From the NCBI GenBank assembly GCA_964019425.1, contig OZ025841.1, positions 310,001 through 374,000 on the forward strand: a DNA stretch of 64,000 nucleotides, read 5' to 3'. Positions 41,186 through 52,334 of the stretch are shown piece by piece. The first letter of the stretch is position 1. Every line of letters begins with the position of its first letter. This DNA is from Flectonema sp. DT1601. Lineage: Eukaryota > Euglenozoa > Diplonemea > Diplonemida > Diplonemidae. Under the pieces are notes generated by a model. It was not told the origin of the DNA. It ran no database searches and saw nothing but the letters and a program-made list of their open reading frames with translations. A program made the translations under genes and the position numbers.

Positions 41186-42688
41186 TTAAAATCGAGCACT
41201 GCTTGAAAACCTTGGTGACGGGCTATTATTAAATGAGTTTGGTCGATAAGCTGCAGGACCTGGACCGCTGAATGAATCAGTTCGGTATCTTGACACTCGT
41301 TTTGAACTTCTAGTTGGAGTTGTATCTCGTGAGGTGACACTATTACGACGAGAGCGTGTTGATGGTGAACGAGGAAGGTCAAGACAATCAGACTTTTGAG
41401 GAGTCCTTCCGCCTATCGATGATAAGTTTCTCCTGACTGACTCCACAGGGTCCCAAGACAGTATCGAAGGAGATTTAGCCCCAGACAGAGGAGAAGCTCT
41501 AACAGTTTCCCCCACAACTGTTAATCTATCAGTACAAGGTGTTGTTGAGACGCTGTTACTTCTATCTCGCAGAGGGCGACGAATCGAATTTTTAGCTTTT
41601 CGTGGAGGAGAAGCACATGAAGGACTGCTCTGCCTCGATGGATATTCCACCACAGCTTTCCCCCATTTAGTAGGTCGTAGTGTTTGCTCAATGATATCTG
41701 GATCAAATCTAATTTCATCATCTCTATCACTACAAGAGATTTTCTTCATGTCCCTTCTCCTTAATGAAGAAGCTCTACTGATACTTCTAATTACTGGTTT
41801 TACAGATCCAGTAACAGATGGTGAGCTTCGATAACCAGGACTTGAACTATCCTTTTGCCTTGACACATACGAAGTCGCAGCTGAGACAGTACTGAGAGGA
41901 CTGCAATCAACAAACTGATGTGATGTTCTTTTTCGTACAGTTGGTGATCTACCTGGAGATTCTGATACAATATTAGGTACAACAACACTACTACTTCCAT
42001 GAATACCTTCTACTGATGGAGTCGGTCTCAGAACCCGTTTCATTGGAGGAATAATAACATAGTCATTTATCGCTTGTTGTAATTTTGAATTTTCATTCTG
42101 ATGACTAATGACTGAGGTTGATTGTTGTTGAGGTACAGGACAAGGTGATGGTGATCTATTCGTTATATTTCTGATATCAGTCGGTGGTTCGTCAGGTGAA
42201 GAACTGCCAGTAAAGAATGCTCTCATCTCTCCATCCATCTTCTTTGATTGATTTATTAAAGTTTTAAAAGCTTCTTCCAGTCTGTTACGACGGATTCTGT
42301 CTTCTTCTTCTTTTTCTTTCATTACTAATGCGATTTTAGTCATCTCATCAATCCTGCGGTCAATTTCTTGATCTGCTGTTAGTGGTTTGTCAGGAAGAGT
42401 GACTTCTGTTGTGGTTGATATGGTACCAAAAGAAGGTGAATTGGTTGTTGTTGTACAGTCAAACACCATCACAGGAGGATCCTTAACCATTTTAGGTTCA
42501 GGTGATGGTGTGCACGCATCCCAATCTAATTTCTCAGGTCCCCTGCAGTCTGCCACTAGTATCGGTGCTGGACTTTTACTTTTCCTGCTTCCCTCACTCT
42601 TTTGTACTCTTTTTCCTGTCGATTCTCTCTCTAGTGATTTTTCAAAGTGCGGGACTGCAGCACGGCCGAAGCACAGCAATGGCTGCAT
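41186..42688 (-). CDS. serine/arginine-rich disordered protein, 500 aa
   Basis: The start is set at 42688 (MQPLLCFGRAAV) because a strong T-rich run and CAG lie 12 bases upstream. The longer frame from 42754 would read through that acceptor. The protein is mostly low complexity, rich in Ser, Pro, Arg and Thr with many SP and TP sites, likely phosphorylated. A short helical region is predicted around residues 115-165 (KIALVMKEKEEEDRIRRN). The tail is Arg/Ser-rich with repeated RSSP-like segments. No globular domain is recognised. Such proteins often decorate microtubules or RNA granules, but nothing here decides it. Confidence 0.65.
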   Translation of the reverse strand: MQPLLCFGRAAVPHFEKSLERESTGKRVQKSEGSRKSKSPAPILVADCRGPEKLDWDACTPSPEPKMVKDPPVMVFDCTTTTNSPSFGTISTTTEVTLPDKPLTADQEIDRRIDEMTKIALVMKEKEEEDRIRRNRLEEAFKTLINQSKKMDGEMRAFFTGSSSPDEPPTDIRNITNRSPSPCPVPQQQSTSVISHQNENSKLQQAINDYVIIPPMKRVLRPTPSVEGIHGSSSVVVPNIVSESPGRSPTVRKRTSHQFVDCSPLSTVSAATSYVSRQKDSSSPGYRSSPSVTGSVKPVIRSISRASSLRRRDMKKISCSDRDDEIRFDPDIIEQTLRPTKWGKAVVEYPSRQSSPSCASPPRKAKNSIRRPLRDRSNSVSTTPCTDRLTVVGETVRASPLSGAKSPSILSWDPVESVRRNLSSIGGRTPQKSDCLDLPRSPSTRSRRNSVTSRDTTPTRSSKRVSRYRTDSFSGPGPAAYRPNSFNNSPSPRFSSSARF

Positions 42689-44600
42689 GTTTGCTATGTC
42701 TGCTGTGATAAAAATAAAATAAATGACACGAAAGTGAACATGATTCAGAGACACACCTGCTGAGTAACCCTGTTAAATAAGAAGAATAACATAAAAAACT
42801 AATCAACATAACTATTCCATTGCAGCAAGTCTCTATGGGCAATCAGCTGCTACTTTTTTGGAACAAATTTTTCAAACGAGCATTTCACCTTTAGGATGGG
42901 TTGTTTTTTTGAGTCTGTCATTTTTTTTTTTTTTTTTTTTAAATTTTTTTTTAAAGTACTTATTATTTTCATAAGTCCAGCCGCTACTAATAACAGACAA
43001 GAACCTATTAATTGGTCGGAATATTACATTTTGAATATATATAATTTTTTTTCCCCCTTTTATTTGATGAGATTACTAAACAGAAAAACAACGAACAAAA
43101 TCGGACGAGGTACTAAATCAGACCGAAAGAGGAAAAAAAAAGGGGAAAAAGTTCGTATTCTTCTTTTTTCCTCAACTAAGAACAAACGAAATCTGAAAGG
43201 AAGCACGCTACCTATCTGTTCTGAGGTTTTTTTTTTTTTTTTTCTTTTTCAAAAAAATAAAAAAACTTTAAAAAAAGCAAGACTACCCGGTTCTACTTAA
43301 GGGCCGGCTACGGAGATCATAAAACTAAGGATCACTTGTAGTGAAAAGAAAGCCATCTTAGAAGAGAGTGATTGTAGACAAAGTTCACAACCGGGTTAAA
43401 CAGCATAGTAAGTTTATTTTTATTGTGTTGTTATGGTGACGATGTCCCTTTCTTTTCTTTTATTTTTTTTTTTTTTTTTTTCCTCCTTCAAAAAAATCCC
43501 TTTTTTGGGTCTGTTCATAATAAAACGTTATCGATTCACACTATAGGTGCTAAGAAGTTAATTCTTGTGATTGCCAAAAGATTATTACCCCCAATACAGA
43601 AAGAAGATTTTTAGTTTAGGAAAGAAAAGAAAAAAAAAACTCGAATATGATATCAAACTGTCTTGTAAATCGTGAGCAATAAAAAGATTATTTCAGAAAC
43701 AAGGCATCACAGTATAAGAAATTCAATCGGAAAAGAGGTCCACAAGAGAGCATAGTACAAAACTATGCCACGATCAAAAAAAAAAGTCAAAGGGTAAAAA
43801 AAAAAAAGAAATTTGCAATTCGAGGAGCTACCTTTTTATTTTCGCAATGTGCCAGAACGTTGCGAGGGATTTAAGTAAATGCTTTGATGGGTGTATTAGT
43901 ATGGTAGTTTCAGTTGGTAAGCGTCATAGATAGAATCGACCTTATCAAAAACTTTCCCTAATCACGATGTGTCAAACATCACAAGTGTTATACATTAAAT
44001 AACAATCGTGTGGGTGGTTGCTCTCCTTGAAATGCATAACTTCAGACCCGACGCCTCAAATTAGTTGAACATATTCAAGTCACTCCCTGCATAGTTTCAT
44101 TTCAATGACGCAACCAGAGGAAAAACAATAGAAGCGGGGGGAATAAAAAAAAAAAACAGAAAAAACAACAATTGATTCTGTGCTGATTACACTTCATTTC
44201 ATATTGTACAAAAGTGAAAATCGTACCCACTCCTCCTCCTCCTCTGAATTGCAAAGATCCTTTTAAAAAAAAAAAAAAAAAAACCCAAACAACAAAAATC
44301 CTAAGATAACATAAAGTAGTGAAAAATGAAGGTAATGAATACCTTTTGCGGAATAGGGAGAGTTCCCCTGTTCTCACCAATACAACTTCAACTACCACCA
44401 CTAGTCCATGATTAACACAAAACGGATAATCAAGGGACGCAAAAATTGAATCACAGCTTAGGAAAGACAAAAAAAACATAACAAAATAAGGTAGTCTTTG
44501 GTTACATTGTAACCTTGGCTTCGTTTTTTTTTTTTTCTAAAAACAATAGAAATGTAAAAGAAGAAAAAAAAAAAGTCAGCCAAAAAAAAAAAAAAAAAAA
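42689..44600. other. gene-poor region, homopolymer-rich
   Basis: About 1.9 kb with no credible coding frame on either strand. Long A/T runs alternate with more complex islands (43285-43420, 43830-44110) that look like structured RNA or spacer. One island contains, on the minus strand, a string loosely like a small-subunit rRNA helix, but the match is too weak to call. Confidence 0.4.
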
Positions 44601-44619
44601 AAAAAAGGGAAAACTTCTA

Positions 44620-46120
44620 ATCCGAATTCGGCAGTACCTGGAAGAGACCGAGGGACGTATCGGGCAGACAGCTCTGACTTAGAGGCCTTCAGCCATAATC
44701 CATCCAGTGGTAGCATCACGGCTACCAGGATTAGAAACGGGAGTTCCTCTCGTACTACCCTGTATTGTTACACCGCCCCGAGGGAGTCACCCATGACTAT
44801 CTCCTGAACACAGAGCTGGAACGTTGTGACGTACCCGCTGGGGAACATATACATCCAACACAGCTGAGAGTGTAAATGCGATTTTTCGCGAAACATGTCT
44901 GCTATCACGAAAACAATCCAACCGACACCTTTGCAAAGCGAAGATGTCTGCAAGGAGGATTCTTGGCAGACAAACTGTTACCAGCGGTGGAGAGGCTCAT
45001 GTTACCAAAGTGCTGATACATCAGGGCAAAGTATTATTTAACACATCTCACCGCCTCAACTTTCGCCAACAGCCGGGTTCGAACGAGTTACTCCTGAGGA
45101 AACCGCGGTTAAACCCACTGGATCACCATGTCAGCAAAAAAAGTAAAAGAATACCTTTTTTTAAAAATTGAGGTTCATCAAAAATTACATTTGAGAAAAT
45201 AAGACAGCAAAAACATTAAATAAATTATTCCGCTGTTTGTCTCCTTTTGGCCTTCATCAGTAAGTTATAGGGATTTTCTTCTCAAAATTTCTTGTAAATC
45301 AGTTTCAAAAGTAGTTCTTATCGTAAGAACTATTTTTGAACCCATTAAACACGTCTATCGGAGCTCGCTAAGGTTTGAATAAATTTGATTTAAAAAATCG
45401 AATGAGACGCAAGCCCCAATAAAGTTTCCGCTTGTCCCTAAAAAGTCCAACCTAACTTGCGGCTTATGGTTGGCCGCAAAACAAAGGCTTCTGGATCGTT
45501 AGGCGACAGGGGAAGTTTTTTTACATACACGAGAGAAGTTCTGTTCTCGATAATTCTATGTATACCTGACCAGAGTTACTCAATTTTTGAATGCTGTTTG
45601 AAGTCCTGGTGAATTTTGCTTTGGATACAAAGAAGTGCGACATTCGTGCGCTAGTTATGTTCGAGATAAAAGGCGGCAAGCATGTTGTGGATAATCGAAA
45701 AAGCTCCGGAAGCAGTCAATCAAAAAAAAAATCAAATGCAAAAAATTCCTAGGACAACAAACAAACGTCTGAGTAGCCTGCATCAGCAAGGACCCGCCAA
45801 GACAAATCGCCAGAGGCTAACAGGTTGAAAACCAACTAAAGGAAAAAAAAAAAAGAGAAAATAATCGAAGTGGGGGTGAAAAATAAAAAAATAATCTTTT
45901 TTATTCTATGTATAGCATCTTTCCTTATAATGCGCATGTTCGCGGGTTTGCGGGTTTCCCCGGAACAGTACCGAGGATCGTTCACCCCAAATTGTCCAAA
46001 GCATTATAATTGTACTGCGGGCTTACCGAAAGCTTTAGAAATGTACTACAAAAAAAATTGGGCAGCACATAGCCATATCACTCAGCAGGAAATGAAAACC
46101 AAAAGGATCAGGTAAGATGA
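44620..46120 (-). rRNA. divergent large-subunit rRNA, 3' half
   Basis: On the minus strand the universally conserved sarcin-ricin loop AGTACGAGAGGAAC lies at 44744-44757. Downstream, GGATTATGGCTGAAGG and CCTCTAAGTCAGA (44673-44701) match the 3' end of eukaryotic 28S rRNA. Upstream, in the expected order, are weaker matches to domain V (TTGGATTGTT near 44915, GGTAACAG near 44985, CTTAGCGAGCTCC near 45370, the strand near 45767-45792) and possibly domain IV (near 46010). The order is colinear, so this is an rRNA region rather than scattered fragments. The sequence is far more divergent than usual outside the 3' end, and the 5' half was not found. It could be a fragmented or fast-evolving rRNA or a decayed copy. 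Borders are approximate. Confidence 0.6.
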
Positions 46121-47164
46121 CAGTCAGTTTAAGGGTCATAACTGCACCGAAACCACAGAAAACCAAATAAGGGGAAAATAATAATAATAATAAAAAATTA
46201 ATAGTAATTAAGAATAAATCAATTTAAAAAAAAAAATAGAACTCAACCCGCATTCTGGACAAACACAGAAAAGGGTAAATTTATATTTCTTTATAAAGGT
46301 CCTTCACTCTGAAAGGATCGGGGGTAACAATAACAACGAACAACTCTACGGTATTAATGCCAACATCAAGTACTTTGACTGGAAAGAAAAAAAAAAAAAA
46401 AAAAAAAAAAAAACGAGTTGTTAATAGAAAGGGATTACGTTTTAGAAAGAATGAAAAAAATAAAGGGGGGAAGACTGTTTGATTAGGTTCATACGAATAT
46501 AAATCTCTGTATTGTATCAGAGCTCAATAATAAAATTAAAAAAACTCATGACACAAGTGACTAAAATGTTAATACAGGCTAACACTCTGCAATTGACGTA
46601 CTTGCTCTACATTATAATCAATATTTCTAACTTAGCTGCATACACATCTCTTTTTCCGTGTTGTCATTCAGCGCAGTACGGAATCGAATTATTCAATTAC
46701 GAATTAATCGTGAGCCCTGGGAAACCAAAACCAGAGTATAATGTAATACGGCAGAGTGTAGGTTTCGCCTATAGTCTCGTCAAGAAATAAACAATCTTTA
46801 TAAAAAATAAAAATGAACATTTCTTAGTATAATTCTTATAATTTCTTTATAAAAAAATAAGGTTGTTAGCAACAATTGCTAGTTCGTAGCACACAACTAG
46901 CGGAGCACTCACCTTAAATAAGTTAAGGTAGTAATGTTCAAAAAAGGGGGGAAATATATTCGGTTTATTATTAACCAGAAAACGTTGTCGAATCTGGTAA
47001 TTTAGGGGCCACTGAAAGGAAACGGAGGGTTATTTTTTTTTTTTTTTTTGGTTGATGGCATGCCAAGAGATGAGATAACTGACTAAAAAAATTAATATGC
47101 AACGGTCTACAAAATGCCGTAAAAGACTCCACACTGTCATCAGCGGCTCTGAATTCTCTCTGTT

Positions 47165-47196
<32 letters not shown>

Positions 47197-47909
47197 CCAT
47201 TGTTGTTTTCGTTCAGTGCAGCAATATCAGTCCGAATAAAAAAATTTTAAAAAAAAGACAGTCACGCACACACTAGGAGATTCAAAAAAAAAAAAAAAAA
47301 AAAATTCTCCATGTATGAGCAATTTCTTGCTAACTGCGAATAGGCTCAATGTCATCGAACAGTAGCTACAACAATATTCTCCAATAAAAAAAAATTAAAA
47401 AAAAAACGGGGGGGATGGAGAGGGAAATACAAAATATCATTGTAAGAACACCTAATTGTCCGAGAAGCAAAGAGGGAGGAGATTTAATTGTAGCTATTTT
47501 TTATGTTTTGTTATTTTTTTTTATTTTTTTTCCCCCAATTCAGTCCCAGACAAAAGACTAAAAACAACACACGATTCCAGTTCGTTACCCAAACCATATT
47601 ACAAATAGCAGATCTCAAAAAACTGACAATAATTACGAATCTGGGACCATCAGAAAAAGGGAGAATTAAAAAAAAAAAAAAAAGAACGCGCGACTAAGCA
47701 TTCTTGTATCTGTATAGTGAAAAAGCTTGTCATTTTGTTTTTTAATTTTTTTGTTTTTTTTTTTTCTTTAAAAAAAAAAAAAAAAAAAAGTTGGGCATTT
47801 AAATAAATAAAAATAAAAGAAAACAATAATAAAAAAAAAACTAATTATAGAGAACTACATACGATATTACAAACACTTTTTTAATTCAAAAAAAAAAAAA
47901 AAAAAAAAA

Positions 47910-47944
<35 letters not shown>

Positions 47945-48000
47945 CAAAATAGCACCCGTATAATATAGTAAAGTACAATATAACTAATTAATTAATTCAC
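46121..48000. other. gene-poor region upstream of the rRNA block
   Basis: About 1.9 kb without a supported gene. It contains A/T homopolymers, short hairpin-forming segments (for example ACCTTAAATAAGTTAAGGT near 46910) and two islands (46560-46630 and 46735-46760) that recur near 55730 and 60285. It may hold further rRNA pieces, but I cannot identify them. Confidence 0.4.
47912..47944 (+). repeat. (CAA)n microsatellite
   Basis: About eleven CAA units directly after a long A run, in the 3' spacer of the CCCH zinc-finger gene. Confidence 0.9.
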
Positions 48001-49543
48001 CTACATCGGTATTGAAGGAGGTGGGTTGAGAAGTGATGACGTATTCGTCCTCCTTCTATTCTTTATCAGACCAATCGACGAAGTACTCGCCACACATAAC
48101 GAAGCAACAACACTAATACCCTCTGGTGTACATAAGAATTCCATCGCCGATTGAATCTGTGAGTGGTGTTTTTTAGTGCTGTTAAAACCCTATCACCATA
48201 TCAAGGAATATAAAAGAAATAATAATAAAACATACATCATTCTTAGCCTGGTCTCTTTGTGCCTTCGTATGCTTAATATGATGGACATGAAGATTAGGAC
48301 ATTGAGTGCTATTTGGACAATTCCCCTCAGAAAATGCATTGCATCGGGTTATTTCGGTAGGACGTTGACGCCATTGAGAATGACACAAACGGCATCGTAG
48401 AACTAACCAACCTCTCTTGATACGAACATTATCCCACGAATTGTGTCCACATGGACGCTCTAATTGCACAACACGTTCCCCATTCGAGTTGTTCACATTT
48501 GCTGGAGGTGCTGCCTGCGTAGAATTTTCTTCGTCACCTGACTTTGTTGACGGTGCATTTGAACTACTGTAGCCGACAGAACTGGAGCTTCCAAGTGAGG
48601 CGCTACTTGAATTGCTCACTTTTGTTGTGTCTCGGGGTAGAATTTGAACCTCTGCTAACCTTCTTCCATCAATTTTATATAAATAAACATGTCTGTAGTT
48701 ACGAACTTTTCCCTTTGAGTCTTTCAAAGTTATGTCGTACTCCGTCGAGACGGTAGTCGGGGAGAGTTCTGTGAATGATCTGGCCTTCCAACAGACGTTA
48801 GAGCCAACACCCCATTTCTCAAGAAGTTTATTATAATAATCGACAAGGTTTGACACTCCAGAGATACTTGTTTCATGGCCTGCAGAATATCTGTCGTAGA
48901 ACTGAACGTTGTCAGTACAAAAAGCCATAAGCCATTCACCTACCCATCCACCAGCCATAGCCCTCTGCCATGTCTGCCATCCATGATATATAAACGCAGT
49001 GGGTTTGTCAGGAGCGTTATTTTGTTGTTCGTTGTGTTGCTTGGCAAACTCTGGAGGTGCCGGGTTTACTTCCTTTTCAACAACGAATGTTGGACTCCAA
49101 CCGTCTTCTCTCAGAGAAGGGTCTCCAGTCATAGGAATCTGAGTAAAGGTTATCGCTGCTATTTTATTAGTACCAGAAACTTGGAAAGTATTCTTGTGAC
49201 GGGTTAGAGTTTTATTTCCAGTTGGATGTGCTAAACAAACATCATATTCACATACTACGGTATCACTACCTAATGATTCAAACTTGTGTGAATGCCACGT
49301 CATGATACATCCTTTACCCCAAGTTTTGTTTACTAGTTTATTATAATAATGACAGATTTCTTCTTTTCCAACAAAGGGTTTTTTAGTAGTAAAATGATGA
49401 TCACATAGTGTAACTTCATCATCACACATGACATCGACCCATTCTTCAACCCAACCTCCAGCCATGGCTTTTTGCCAGCTAAGCCAACCTGACTTGATAA
49501 ACTCAACCATACTTTCTGTACTCATGGTGGTTCCTTCAGGCAT
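48001..49543 (-). CDS. CCCH zinc-finger protein with two NTF2-like domains, two exons, 498 aa
   Basis: Residues 10-150 and 180-310 are two copies of an NTF2/SnoaL-like domain. Each starts with W..W..AMAGGWV.EW and has an HYYNKL or DYYNKL helix, so the gene arose by internal duplication. A Ser-rich linker follows. Near residue 366 begins CGHNSWDNVRIKRGW with CRLC. Near residue 401 a CCCH finger reads CNAFSEGNCPNSTQCPNLH (C-x7-C-x5-C-x3-H), typical of RNA-binding regulators. Exon 1 (49543-48236) joins exon 2 (48189-48001) over a 46-base GTATGT..TAG intron. This replaces a hydrophobic unspliced tail by 62 in-frame residues ending at a stop. The finger block recalls kinetoplastid CCCH mRNA regulators; that comparison is from memory. 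Confidence 0.82.
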
Positions 49544-49862
49544 TCTTCTGCTTCCTGTTGTAATGAATTGAAATTACTTTTTTTTTTTTTTATTATTACA
49601 TTTATCAAAACAATCAAACCTAACAACGTCTTACAAAACTTCCAATTCGAAAGAGGTACGAGTACCAAACTGTGCACTATTTTGGTTAGATGATTCCGTG
49701 CAGTCAGTCCGTCATCTTTTTTCCTTTCTTTTTTTTTTTTTTTTTTTTTTTTCTACCTATCATAAGGCTGAGAAAAACAGTTCGAAGGCTGTTCTTGTTG
49801 GATACGATACCTACTAATGACAAAATTAAAAAAGCAAATCCTAGTCATCACCTACAGCTGTA
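49544..49862. other. intergenic
   Basis: About 320 bases with T runs; no feature beyond a likely acceptor AG just before the CCCH gene start. Confidence 0.5.
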
Positions 49863-52058
49863 CTATTTCTTGCCAGGCTCTGGTACAATGCCGTGCTCTT
49901 GAAGTAGTTCTTTTGCAACATTAATAATGTATTTGAAACGATCACTGCCTAAGTGAATGCCACCATACCATCTTGTAACAACCACAATATAATCTAAAAC
50001 ATTCGCTCTTTGGAGGAAGAAGAGAAGTTTATCAGCAGCACCAGACTCTCCGTCGTCGTCACGTTCTTCCCGAATTCTCTGTCCTTCAGTTAATCGATAT
50101 GCGAACATGGTAGGATGAGCTGCCGATGCTATCTTTTTACAAGACCGGAGTTGGCGTATAACTTGACGAGCATCTTCATGAGATGAAATCTTCGCAAAGT
50201 ATGCAACGAATTTTGACTTTTTATCAGTGAAGGGAGGTCCCTCAATAATCTCAATATTTTTAACAACAGGATCCACATGTGCTGCTTCAGCCTGTTCTTG
50301 GATGGGTGTTTCTGTTATTGAAGAACCTTTTGATGACATTAAAACAGATAATACTTCTCCAAAAGAATCCTTAACGTGCTCAACACAGTTAAAAACTACT
50401 GGACCAGCACCACAAACATAATCAACAAGCACTGATTCTGTTAAGCTATTATGTAAGTGATGGCTAAGTAGAGAATACGACGATGCTACGCCGCAGGTGT
50501 TGTCTGTTTCAAATTCAAATATCGGAGGTGATTCAGGAAACCCAATTGGATACCAAAACTTCATAATAACGGTAGTTTCTTTCGTAGAATTACCAGGTTG
50601 AGGAATGCTAATACGAGTTTGCCATGTCATCTCTTCTATTTTTGTGATTCCTCCAGTGGCTTCGTCCTCACCATAAATCCCAGTGAGACCTCCGATTTCT
50701 TCTTCTATTTCATCAGTCATTTCTGATACTTGTTTCTTCTTTTGTTGTTGTGGTCTTCTCTCATGCATTTGTGGTTGTTTTTGTTGTTGTTGTTGTTGCT
50801 GTTGTTGCTGTGATTGCTGATCAGGTTTTAGCTCAAAACTAACCTTACATGTCTTCGCTAATTGTTTTAGTTTCGCGACAACAGATATTTGATTTTGAGG
50901 TATTTGCAATCTTTTACGAAGCTCCTTAAATTTAAATGTACCTTTTCCTTCATCTATGATGGTCTGAATTACAGCAGAGCATTCAACGTCTGATACAAAA
51001 CATCGTATTCCTTGATTGTTATGTGTTGGATCAAAACAAATTCTCATTCCTTGACTGTCGCTGAATTCAATGGCGTATTTTGGTTTTATCGACATGATGG
51101 TTTCTTGTTCTTCTTGAGATACATCGTCTTGTTGGTTTTCTTGATCTTCATCCATGAGGAAGTATTCATATTTTGGATTATTCGTCGGACCAGTACTATA
51201 AATAATCGTGAAAATCTCATCGTCGGGAACTTTATAAGGAACAGGGTCATCTTTGACAAGTGTTTGACTACTTCCACGGGATGACAATGCTTTTTTATGT
51301 GTTTTTGAGATGTGAATATTAAGATCAATTTGAGATCTAAACGCCACTGATGACGGATGTTTGTTATTTTGAACTGCGCTACTAAGACATTCTTGACAAT
51401 AGAAATGATGCTTCTTAACGTGTTCACATAATTTTTCTGAATCTTTGTAAATTAACATCGCTTGAGTATTGTTAATAGCACTACCATCGCACAACAGACA
51501 TGATAAATGACTCTCTGTGGAATGCTTGTATAAATCAGCGCAGTCATAAGCTTTATATTTGCAATGCCGGCATGTTGGATGACCCTTGAAGTTTGATGGG
51601 TCGTCAGGATGTCTTTGAGTGAATGATTCATGGATTTCTAGCTTATCAGTCGCGTACAACTGATGTTCGTGAATAAATACTTGAGGTCGACCTTTGTAGC
51701 ACACTCTACATAGTGATAAGTTATGTTTATTTTTTAAGTGTTTTATGAAGTCGCTCATATGTTCACCAGTCCAATCACACTTTTGACAACAAAGAGATTT
51801 TAATTTTGTAATTTCATTGGCAATATGTTTATTGGTAGTGACTACTCGGTCCCATCCTTTTACAGAAATTAAATTCTGTTGAGAGCTTGGCATGGTACTG
51901 CTACCATCGCGTATTATGATTTGTTTGCTGTCGCTTCGACACATTCCACATTTCTGTCCAACACGCAGTGCGCATTCCCAGCATGCAGCATGTCCACAGG
52001 ACCAAATCCCCCATCGTTTGACATCTTCAGTGCAGCAAATAGCGCAGTCAGTCGACAT
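49863..52058 (-). CDS. ZNF598/Hel2-type RING ligase fused to RWD-IMPACT
   Basis: 731 aa from the Met at 52058 (MSTDCAICC). An upstream ATG at 52181 would add 41 unlikely residues. The N-terminus is a RING finger with C5, C8, C21, H23, C26, C29, C37 and C40 all present. It is followed to about residue 270 by C2H2-like fingers in the order seen in ZNF598/Hel2, including HFYCQECL and AFRSQIDLNIHISKTH. These proteins ubiquitinate small-subunit ribosomal proteins on collided ribosomes. Next are a winged-helix-like segment (about 350-400) and a polyQ tract (about 415). An RWD domain (about 444-560) then precedes an IMPACT/YIH1 (UPF0029) domain (about 605-725, with TDKKSKFVAYFAKISS and TRWYGGIHLGSDRFK). 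IMPACT restrains the kinase Gcn2, which is itself activated by collided ribosomes. A single frame covers all parts. Confidence 0.9.
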   Translation of the reverse strand: MSTDCAICCTEDVKRWGIWSCGHAACWECALRVGQKCGMCRSDSKQIIIRDGSSTMPSSQQNLISVKGWDRVVTTNKHIANEITKLKSLCCQKCDWTGEHMSDFIKHLKNKHNLSLCRVCYKGRPQVFIHEHQLYATDKLEIHESFTQRHPDDPSNFKGHPTCRHCKYKAYDCADLYKHSTESHLSCLLCDGSAINNTQAMLIYKDSEKLCEHVKKHHFYCQECLSSAVQNNKHPSSVAFRSQIDLNIHISKTHKKALSSRGSSQTLVKDDPVPYKVPDDEIFTIIYSTGPTNNPKYEYFLMDEDQENQQDDVSQEEQETIMSIKPKYAIEFSDSQGMRICFDPTHNNQGIRCFVSDVECSAVIQTIIDEGKGTFKFKELRKRLQIPQNQISVVAKLKQLAKTCKVSFELKPDQQSQQQQQQQQQQKQPQMHERRPQQQKKKQVSEMTDEIEEEIGGLTGIYGEDEATGGITKIEEMTWQTRISIPQPGNSTKETTVIMKFWYPIGFPESPPIFEFETDNTCGVASSYSLLSHHLHNSLTESVLVDYVCGAGPVVFNCVEHVKDSFGEVLSVLMSSKGSSITETPIQEQAEAAHVDPVVKNIEIIEGPPFTDKKSKFVAYFAKISSHEDARQVIRQLRSCKKIASAAHPTMFAYRLTEGQRIREERDDDGESGAADKLLFFLQRANVLDYIVVVTRWYGGIHLGSDRFKYIINVAKELLQEHGIVPEPGKK

Positions 52059-52294
52059 TTTTATTTTATTTTTCGACTTTTGTTGAGTTTCTTTTGAAAA
52101 GAAATGATCGATACTGCTAAAGCTGGAAAAAACTAAGTCCAGACTACCGAGTGTGCATTCAAACGCAATAACGGTTAGCATACATTGAAGAGGTGAGTGT
52201 TCATCGTACTCTCCTTTTTTTTTTTTTTTTTTTTTTTTAAAGAATTAGATACTTTCAACAAGTCTCATAAAGAGGAATAAATTGGTAAGACGAC

Positions 52295-52326
<32 letters not shown>

Positions 52327-52334
52327 AAAGGGAA

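Noticed and set aside
43285-43420. 5.8S-like string AACTAAGGATCACT on the plus strand
   Set aside because: Only about 12 bases match and the following conserved 5.8S core is missing.
44741-44790. Plus-strand TACACCGCCC resembling the 3' end of small-subunit rRNA
   Set aside because: The opposite strand carries the clear LSU 3' end in this interval, and no other SSU signature is found on the plus strand.
45870-46115. Plus-strand frame of 81 codons
   Set aside because: It overlaps the rRNA-like region on the other strand, and its composition shows no coding character.
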